DNA of 11,024 nucleotides from Clostridia bacterium (GTDB lineage Bacteria > Bacillota_A > Clostridia > Oscillospirales > Butyricicoccaceae), in the NCBI GenBank assembly GCA_017421885.1, contig JAFOHJ010000259.1:1-11024 (forward strand), read 5' to 3'. The position numbers were made by a program, and so were the translations under genes. Shown here in pieces: positions 7,439 to 11,024 of the stretch (its first letter is position 1; each line of letters opens with the position of its first letter). A model generated the notes under the pieces. That model made no database searches. It was not told the DNA's origin and was given only the letters and a program-made list of their open reading frames with translations.

Positions 7439-7468
7439 TTGACGCATGCTTCGAGTATGTTGTATACT
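7439..7468 (+). promoter_or_regulatory. Rightward sigma-70 promoter for the repressor operon
   Basis: TTGACG (7439-7444), an 18-base spacer, TATACT (7463-7468). The expected start is near 7475, giving a leader of about 135 bases before the repressor gene. A CTTCG half-site (7449-7453) lies in the spacer, and a small AGTAT/ATACT palindrome (7454-7468) overlaps the -10, so autoregulation is plausible. A weaker alternative, TTGCTT (7561) with TAATAT (7585), would start too close to the ribosome site. Confidence 0.65.
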
Positions 7469-7489
7469 AAAGTTACCATCTCTTTTTAT

Positions 7490-7505
7490 CGAAGCATTTA
7501 CTTCG
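7490..7505. promoter_or_regulatory. Candidate repressor operator (CGAAG-N6-CTTCG)
   Basis: A perfect palindrome with 5-bp arms, CGAAG CATTTA CTTCG, lying midway between the predicted start sites of the two opposing promoters. Further copies of the half-site occur at 7417-7421, 7449-7453 and 7543-7547. A phage repressor of the HTH type encoded next door is the natural ligand; binding here could affect both promoters. The palindrome is seen directly; the ligand is inferred. Confidence 0.55.
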
Positions 7506-7525
7506 CAGTTCCGAATTGCATACTC

Positions 7526-7554
7526 AATATATCATGCCTTTCCGAAGTAGTCAA
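7526..7554 (-). promoter_or_regulatory. Leftward sigma-70 promoter for the packaging operon
   Basis: On the minus strand TTGACT (7554-7549), a 17-base spacer, TATATT (7531-7526), a near-consensus promoter. The expected start is near 7519, and the transcript runs through a roughly 210-base leader to the 41-residue gene and the terminase genes. A CGAAG half-site (7543-7547) lies within the spacer next to the -35, suitable for repression by the adjacent repressor. Confidence 0.75.
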
Positions 7555-7611
7555 GTATTTTTGCTTCATTTTTCCTTAGTCTTTTAATATTTGTGAAAGG
7601 TGAACAAAATC

Positions 7612-7950
7612 ATGTATGAGATTTTTGCTAAATTGATGGCCGACAGGGGGCTTACCTCCTATCGTGTTGCCATGGACACCGGCGTATCACAGGCTACTCT
7701 CAGCGACTGGAAGCGCGGCCGCAGCACACCCAAGCTGCCCAAGCTGCAGAAGCTGGCCGACTATTTCGGCGTTTCTATCGAGTATCTCATGGGCACAGCT
7801 ATGCACAGTGAAGGAGTAAGCACCGCTCCTCCCACCGACGAAGAGCTTAAGTTCGCCCTGTTTGGCGACCGTCAGATCGACGACGAGATCCTCGAGGAGG
7901 TCAAGGCCTTTGCGAGATTCACACAGGAGAGAAGAAGAGCTAAAAAATGA
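7612..7950 (+). CDS. HTH-type (Cro/CI, XRE family) phage repressor
   Basis: A 112-residue DNA-binding protein, the likely lysogeny repressor. Residues ~14-57 form a canonical XRE helix-turn-helix: LTSYRVAMDTGVSQATLSDW, then KRGRSTPKLPKLQKLADYFG and SIEYLMG. The C-terminal part (DEELKFALFGD and an acidic then basic helix ending ERRRAKK) is short and lacks a LexA-like peptidase domain, so release by self-cleavage is not expected. Start ATG 7612 has AAAGGTGA 8 bases upstream; an in-frame GTG at 7600 overlaps that site and is less likely. The stop overlaps the peptidase gene (ATGA). It probably binds the CGAAG sites upstream and represses the leftward operon, being inactivated through the ImmA-type partner. 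Confidence 0.93.
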   Translation: MYEIFAKLMADRGLTSYRVAMDTGVSQATLSDWKRGRSTPKLPKLQKLADYFGVSIEYLMGTAMHSEGVSTAPPTDEELKFALFGDRQIDDEILEEVKAFARFTQERRRAKK

Positions 7951-8363
7951 CAATGATCGATGAACTTTATGCTCTCGCCGACCGTGAGGATATCCCGGTC
8001 TACTGTTTCGAGCTTCCGAAGGCGCGCTGCCTTTCCTATATGGACAGCGAGGGCAATTGTTCCATCGGCATCGACCCTATGTATATAGAAAGCTATGCCG
8101 AAGAGGCCGAGCTGCTGGCCCACGAGCTGGGTCACTGCATGACGGGCAGCTTCTACAATGCCCATTCGCCCCTCGATTTAAGGCAGAAGCATGAAAACCA
8201 CGCCGACCTGTGGATGGTCAGCCGTCTTGCCCCGGCCTGCCGCATATCGCGGCTGATGAAGGAGGGGCAGTGCGAGAGCTGGCAGCTGGCCGAGTCCCTT
8301 GGCGTGACGCAGCATGTTGTTGAAAAGGCGCTGAGCCTTTATGCGGCAAAAGGAATGCTTTAA
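7947..8363 (+). CDS. ImmA/IrrE-family metallopeptidase (anti-repressor protease)
   Basis: A 138-residue zinc peptidase. The motif HELGH at 59-63 supplies two His ligands and the catalytic Glu60; Glu83 in KHENHADLW is the probable third ligand. The family protein ImmA of ICEBs1 cleaves its cognate HTH repressor to start induction, and the same pairing with an XRE repressor is seen here. The start overlaps the repressor stop by four bases (ATGA), so the two are made together. The C-terminal helical part (SRLMKEGQCESWQLAESLGV) ends normally, and a strong terminator follows 5 bases after the stop. No damage is visible, so prophage induction control looks intact. Substrate identity is inferred from pairing. 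Confidence 0.92.
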   Translation: MTMIDELYALADREDIPVYCFELPKARCLSYMDSEGNCSIGIDPMYIESYAEEAELLAHELGHCMTGSFYNAHSPLDLRQKHENHADLWMVSRLAPACRISRLMKEGQCESWQLAESLGVTQHVVEKALSLYAAKGML

Positions 8364-8367
8364 ACGC

Positions 8368-8398
8368 AAAAAAGCCACCCATAACGGGTGGCTTTTTT
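8368..8398. terminator. Bidirectional intrinsic terminator between immA-like gene and cargo gene
   Basis: GCCACCC (8374-8380), loop ATAAC, GGGTGGC (8386-8392), flanked by six A and six T, so the stem can reach 13 bp and works in both directions. It lies between the stop of the peptidase gene (8363) and the stop of the converging 470-residue gene (8416). A second, interrupted copy is found at 9895-9913 and 10264-10275. Confidence 0.93.
8370..8388 (+). repeat. 19-bp direct repeat, copy 1 (within the terminator)
   Basis: AAAAGCCACCCATAACGGG is identical to 9895-9913 in the same orientation. The flanking bases differ on both sides of the 19 bp. The two copies bracket the 470-residue gene and its promoter. 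Confidence 0.9.
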
Positions 8399-8415
8399 AT
8401 ATCTGTTCGGTTTTA

Positions 8416-9828
8416 TCAGTCGTCTTCCATCTCGATCACATCAGAGAAGAACATGGCAAGGTCGTCCCATGTGTCGATTGCCTCAAGGCTGTCGTGGCCG
8501 ATCCTCGACGGCACCCCGTCGGGCGCGAGGATGACCCTGTCGCCATCGGCGCCTTTGGCAAAGACGATGCCCTCGAACTTATCCTCCATCAGCTCTTCCT
8601 TTTCCATATCGCTGACGAACTCGGCCGTTTCCTTCTGCGCCTCGGCATACCTCAGGAATGTATATTCGCTGTTTATCCAGCCGCCGTCGGCAACGAGATA
8701 ATAAGGAGCGAGAGGGGCATAGGGAGTCTGGGCAAGGCCTTCAGCCACTGCTTTTTTCATCTGCTTGCCGTAATCGTCTTTGTTATCCCGCTTGGCTTTG
8801 CGAAGCATACTTAAGGCCTGCTTTTCGGTGGGTTTATGCTTGGGGCGGGGCTTTTTGATAAACTCCTCATATGCGGCATACTGTTTGTCGATGAACTCCT
8901 GACTCTTGACAGGGTAGGTTTCCAGCGGCACTTCTTTATACCCGTCGGGGACCTGGATATAAAGCATCACAGGCGAGAGCATCTTCTGAGTTATCAGCTT
9001 TTCACGAATCAAAATCTCAGCCGTCTTTTTGTGAACGAGAAGCATATCAAACCATCCGGACTCCTGATGACAAATAGCATGAACCATGCCGTCATTGGGC
9101 ATCTCATCAACCGGAAAAAAAAACGACTCATATGCCATATTAAATCTTATATTATAAAATATATCTCCAAGCCGAGGTGCCAGCTTGCTGAACTTTGCAA
9201 GCTCTTTTTGCAGCTTGGAACCTGCACTGTGATTTATCGGATTATCATAGCTGTAATGCTTTGTCCCCTTATCATCTGTCCAATATTCATCCGAATAACT
9301 AAGATGACCTGCATAAGCCAAACGACTCAGGCTCTTTGTTCCACTTATGCGGAAAAACTGCATAGCTTCATAACGGCCTACATCTCTGTACCAACTGAAT
9401 CTCAATCCCGGAATATTGTTTTCTATACATACCTTTCTGAACCTGTCAGAAACAAAAAACTCGCATGCATTCCGTAATATGTGATTACCTCTGTTGTTAT
9501 GAGCACTTATACCATTTGAATAATATCCTTTCACAGCCGGCGGATCTATTAAATACCAATCGCTTTCAAAATCTTCATACCATATAGAATGGCCTCCCCT
9601 GGCTTTCATACCGTTCTCTTTGCAGAAAACTTCGATCTTATCGAGAATCTCTCCTGCATCGGGCCGCGTCATATCAAGACCTGTCCATCCTACCGAATCA
9701 CACTTAAGCCCAAGAGAATGTGAAAAATCAATACATTTTTTATATTCATCCTCTGAATCTTTTAGCCGCATTTTTCCGTTTTCATCAACAAAGTCCAATA
9801 TCCAACTCAAATACTCTTTTCTGACCAT
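8416..9828 (-). CDS. 470-residue cargo protein, immunity-like N-terminal part and SUKH-like C-terminus
   Basis: Not a recognised phage structural or regulatory gene. The last ~90 residues (LAPYYLVADGG at 373 to the end, with FEGIVFAKGADGDRVILAPD at 418-437, then HDS and WDDLAMFF) resemble SUKH/SMI1-KNR4 domains, common in bacterial toxin-immunity proteins. Residues ~118-160 (ACEFFVSDRFRKVCIENNIP then GLRFSWY) resemble the core of Imm11-like immunity proteins; a weaker related-looking segment (LLVHKKTAEILIREKLIT) lies at 263-280. Residues 325-365 are basic and helical. No signal peptide or membrane span is visible. The start is ATG 9828, second of two tandem ATGs, with GAGG 7 bases upstream; ATG 9849 would add 7 residues without a site. 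It has its own promoter and terminator, opposes the repressor operon, and GC drops strongly in its 5' part. A T9 tract on the coding strand (A9 at 9115-9123) encodes FFF. Function is inferred only; immunity or defence cargo is the leading idea. Confidence 0.75.
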   Translation of the reverse strand: MVRKEYLSWILDFVDENGKMRLKDSEDEYKKCIDFSHSLGLKCDSVGWTGLDMTRPDAGEILDKIEVFCKENGMKARGGHSIWYEDFESDWYLIDPPAVKGYYSNGISAHNNRGNHILRNACEFFVSDRFRKVCIENNIPGLRFSWYRDVGRYEAMQFFRISGTKSLSRLAYAGHLSYSDEYWTDDKGTKHYSYDNPINHSAGSKLQKELAKFSKLAPRLGDIFYNIRFNMAYESFFFPVDEMPNDGMVHAICHQESGWFDMLLVHKKTAEILIREKLITQKMLSPVMLYIQVPDGYKEVPLETYPVKSQEFIDKQYAAYEEFIKKPRPKHKPTEKQALSMLRKAKRDNKDDYGKQMKKAVAEGLAQTPYAPLAPYYLVADGGWINSEYTFLRYAEAQKETAEFVSDMEKEELMEDKFEGIVFAKGADGDRVILAPDGVPSRIGHDSLEAIDTWDDLAMFFSDVIEMEDD

Positions 9829-9863
9829 CATCTCACCTCGCAAATACAATTTATCTCAATAAT

Positions 9864-9893
9864 ATGATACCCTAAAGGCGCATATACTGTCAA
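9864..9893 (-). promoter_or_regulatory. Promoter of the 470-residue cargo gene
   Basis: On the minus strand a perfect TTGACA (9893-9888), an 18-base spacer and TATCAT (9869-9864). The expected start is about 7 bases downstream, near 9857, giving a leader of about 30 bases. The -35 begins 2 bases from the interrupted terminator copy. The gene is therefore a stand-alone unit that can be expressed in the lysogen. Confidence 0.7.
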
Positions 9894-9894
9894 C

Positions 9895-9913
9895 AAAAGC
9901 CACCCATAACGGG
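9895..9913 (+). repeat. 19-bp direct repeat, copy 2 (left half of an interrupted terminator)
   Basis: Identical to 8370-8388. It contains the left stem (AAAAGCCACCC, 9895-9905), loop ATAAC and the first three bases of the right stem. The missing rest of the stem (GGGTGGCTTTTT) is found at 10264-10275, 350 bases away. Confidence 0.9.
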
Positions 9914-9944
9914 GACACTTTGTAAAGAAGTAGTCTCCGTTTTT
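9909..9944 (+). terminator. Rightward terminator-like hairpin at the left end of the inserted element
   Basis: ACGGGGAC (9909-9916) pairs with GTCTCCGT (9933-9940) with one G-U, loop of 16 bases, followed by a T5 run (9940-9944). The long loop makes it a moderate candidate. It would stop transcription entering the element from the left. Confidence 0.45.
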
Positions 9945-9954
9945 CTATATAAAG

Positions 9955-9984
9955 AAAAAGACACTTTCAGTTTTTGAAAGTGTC
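9955..9984 (-). terminator. Leftward intrinsic terminator inside the inserted element
   Basis: Perfect 10-bp stem GACACTTTCA (9960-9969) and TGAAAGTGTC (9975-9984) with a 5-base loop. Read on the minus strand it is followed by TTTTTC (9959-9954). It would end transcripts coming from the XpaC-family gene after they have crossed the hairpin array, replacing the terminator broken by the insertion. Confidence 0.7.
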
Positions 9985-10055
9985 ATAGTGGGTTACATAC
10001 TTTAAGAAGAGTAAATACTTGCCGAAAATAAAGAATATCTTATTCGGTAGGTATA

Positions 10056-10262
10056 GTGATATTGCAAACTAAAAGTTTGCAGTGATATTTTTGCCATACA
10101 GCAAAAGAGATATAAAAGCCGTTGGCTTTTGTGATATTATATTCGCCCCTGAACTGTTCGAAGAACAATATCACGATGCGAAGCATCATATCACAGCGAA
10201 GCAATATCACTCGCCGTCAGGCGAATATAACTGAGGCACACTCCGTAAGGAAGTGTGCCTCA
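10056..10262. repeat. Symmetric hairpin array with GTGATATT / AATATCAC blocks
   Basis: Left-hand blocks: GTGATATT at 10056, 10082 and 10131, plus a degenerate GAGATATA at 10107. Right-hand blocks: AATATCAC at 10167, ATATCAC at 10188, AATATCAC at 10203 and degenerate AATATAAC at 10224. Left blocks are reverse complements of right blocks, four on each side, so the region can fold into one long branched structure. Between blocks sit local hairpins: 10064-10080 (7-bp stem), 10089-10106 (6), 10114-10130 (7), 10155-10167 (5, loop GAA), 10175-10187 (5, loop GAA), 10211-10224 (5), and the right end 10232-10262 (11). It may be a mobile-element body, a structured RNA, or both. Confidence 0.85.
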
Positions 10263-10263
10263 A

Positions 10264-10275
10264 GGGTGGCTTTTT
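10264..10275 (+). repeat. Right half of the interrupted terminator
   Basis: GGGTGGCTTTTT matches the right stem and T-run of the terminator at 8386-8397 exactly, and its first 11 bases are the reverse complement of 9895-9905. It lies 11 bases from the stop of the XpaC-family gene, so the uninterrupted structure would have been the natural terminator of that gene. Confidence 0.8.
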
Positions 10276-10286
10276 GGTTTTTTATA

Positions 10287-11024
10287 TTACATTCCTCGCT
10301 GGGCAAAGGGGCTCTCGCCCAGGCCGCTTCCCGAAAGCATGCTTTCGAGAACGTCGATGTCGGTGGAAATATCCAGCGCCTCGTCCATATACAGCATATC
10401 CAGCTGCTTCTCAAAGCTCTGGATCAGCACATCGAGCACCGCCTCGACATCCTTCATTGCCGACCTTACATTCTCGCCGCTGGAGCCCGAATGCTCGAAA
10501 CGGCTGTAGGCCTCGAGGATCTTTATGGTCATAGGCAGATACCTCTCCTTGAAGCTTGCGGCAAAGCGCTCCTTCTGAGGATATATCTCGGTGTAGTTAT
10601 AAATGCGCCTTGTCAGCATCTCAAGCCTTGTGATCTTCTCCGACACTTCGGGACGGAGGATCTCGCGGTTGATGGCCTTGATACGGTCGGCCGGCTGGAT
10701 GTCATCCTTCTTTTCGGCCTTAGCAGGTTCTTCGGCAGGAGGAGTGTAGCTGCCCAGCCTTCCGCAGGTCAGCACCCTGCGCTCATAGTCGATATAATAG
10801 CCTTCGAAAAAGCCGGTGCCCATCATGCCCTGAAGCTCCGAGCACACCTTTTCAAAGCTGAGGCCCAGCGCGCCGGCAAGACGGTCGATCGACACCTCGC
10901 GGCTGTCGCCTATCATGTGGGAATAGCGCTGATGCCTCTGTGCCTTGCTCAGCATCGAGTTGCCCCAGAAGGACATTGCCACGCCGGGCACGCCGATGGC
11001 AAGGAAGGTGATCATCGACGCGGC
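10287..11024 (-). CDS. XpaC-family protein (5-bromo-4-chloroindolyl phosphate hydrolysis family), N-terminus cut by window edge
   Basis: 245 residues are visible. An ATG at 11015 exists, but the frame is open to the window edge and the visible sequence begins inside an apparent membrane segment (ITFLAIGVPGVAMSFWG), so the true start is probably outside. After the membrane segment comes a small winged-helix-like domain (REVSIDRLAGALGLSFEKV, then MMGTGFFEGYYID). A charged linker follows (PPAEEPAKAEKKDD), then the XpaC core: ITRLEMLTRRIYNYTE, YLPMTIKILEAYSRFE, ALDISTDIDVLESML near the C-terminus. The family was named for an XPA-hydrolysis phenotype; its true role is unclear, and members often neighbour TelA-like tellurite/toxic-anion resistance genes. 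It is probably a host gene marking chromosome next to the prophage. Its normal terminator has been interrupted by the 350-bp element. Confidence 0.88.
   Translation of the reverse strand, partial: AASMITFLAIGVPGVAMSFWGNSMLSKAQRHQRYSHMIGDSREVSIDRLAGALGLSFEKVCSELQGMMGTGFFEGYYIDYERRVLTCGRLGSYTPPAEEPAKAEKKDDIQPADRIKAINREILRPEVSEKITRLEMLTRRIYNYTEIYPQKERFAASFKERYLPMTIKILEAYSRFEHSGSSGENVRSAMKDVEAVLDVLIQSFEKQLDMLYMDEALDISTDIDVLESMLSGSGLGESPFAQRGM

Larger units (their letters stand above)
9914..10263. mobile_element. Non-coding 350-bp inserted element, MITE-like, in a terminator
   Basis: The sequence from 9914 to 10263 interrupts a terminator whose intact copy is at 8368-8398. Joining 9895-9913 to 10264-10275 and counting GGG once restores that terminator, so the insertion is flanked by a 3-bp direct duplication GGG (9911-9913 and 10264-10266). 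The ends carry a short imperfect inverted repeat (ACACTT near 9915-9920, AAGTGT at 10251-10256). There is no credible coding region. Inside are two terminator-like hairpins and an array of small hairpins. Size, lack of genes, target duplication and structure fit a miniature non-autonomous element. Left-end position is uncertain by one base because four G occur at 9911-9914. An alternative is a structured RNA gene region whose ends match the terminator by chance, which is unlikely. Confidence 0.7.

Noticed and set aside
7307..7447. N-terminal extension of the Cys-rich protein to ATG 7447
   Set aside because: No ribosome site precedes 7447, and the extension covers the 12-bp inverted repeat and leader, giving an unconvincing protein.
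7600..7611. GTG 7600 as the repressor start
   Set aside because: The start would lie inside the Shine-Dalgarno sequence that serves ATG 7612, and the four extra residues fall outside the HTH fold.
8836..9477. 213-codon plus-strand frame inside the cargo gene
   Set aside because: It is antisense to a continuous 470-codon minus-strand gene with promoter, ribosome site and terminator; its own start has no ribosome site.
10056..10262. CRISPR array
   Set aside because: The repeated blocks are only 7-8 bases, switch orientation halfway, and the gaps are self-complementary hairpins of varying length; no cas gene is present.
10217..10534. Small open frames across the right end of the inserted element and the XpaC gene end
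   Set aside because: They run through hairpin stems or antisense to the XpaC coding region and have no ribosome sites or sensible protein composition.

Overview
The window is most of the left-reading packaging and virion module of a tailed-phage prophage, its lysogeny switch, one cargo-like gene, a 350 bp non-coding inserted element, and the edge of what looks like host chromosome. The host is probably a gut clostridium (Oscillospirales/Ruminococcus type). The reasons are the family affinities (N4-gp56-type capsid, BppU-like fiber N-terminus, HTH repressor plus ImmA peptidase pair, XpaC-family protein), the AGGAGG-type ribosome binding sites, and the GTGATAT/ATATCAC hairpin array. This is inference from recalled family resemblance; no search was run.

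From right to left on the minus strand, 7306 to 1 is one closely packed operon: a 41-residue Cys-rich protein, a probable small terminase, the large terminase, the portal, a probable scaffold, the major capsid protein, a conserved 75-residue protein, a 106-residue tail-fiber-associated domain protein, a fiber/upper-baseplate protein, and a Kelch-repeat protein cut by the window edge. Genes overlap or lie within about 35 bases of each other, most have strong Shine-Dalgarno sites, and at least three probably use GTG or TTG starts. No neck, tail-tube or tape-measure gene lies between capsid and fiber genes.

The switch (about 7307-7611) holds two good sigma-70-type promoters that face each other with start sites about 45 bases apart. 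CGAAG half-sites are scattered around both, including one clean palindrome between them. The rightward promoter reads a Cro/CI-type HTH repressor and a translationally coupled ImmA/IrrE metallopeptidase, which end at a bidirectional terminator. The leftward promoter reads straight into the packaging operon. No integrase, excisionase, cro, replication or lysis gene is visible.

Right of that terminator lies a leftward gene for a 470-residue protein with its own TTGACA promoter. Its last ~90 residues look SUKH (SMI1/KNR4)-like and its N-terminal part looks like an immunity-protein domain. GC content falls sharply along the gene. It has the form of a phage moron, possibly a defence or immunity cargo.

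The gene-free stretch 9829-10286 is the most unusual part. The first 19 bases of the 8368 terminator recur at 9895-9913, and the rest of its stem reappears at 10264. Between them sits 350 bp bounded by GGG on both sides, exactly as expected if an element inserted into a second copy of that terminator with a 3-bp target duplication. The element carries a terminator-like hairpin in each direction and a symmetric array of four GTGATAT-like and four ATATCAC-like blocks separated by small hairpins. An XpaC-family gene, cut by the right edge, reads toward it.
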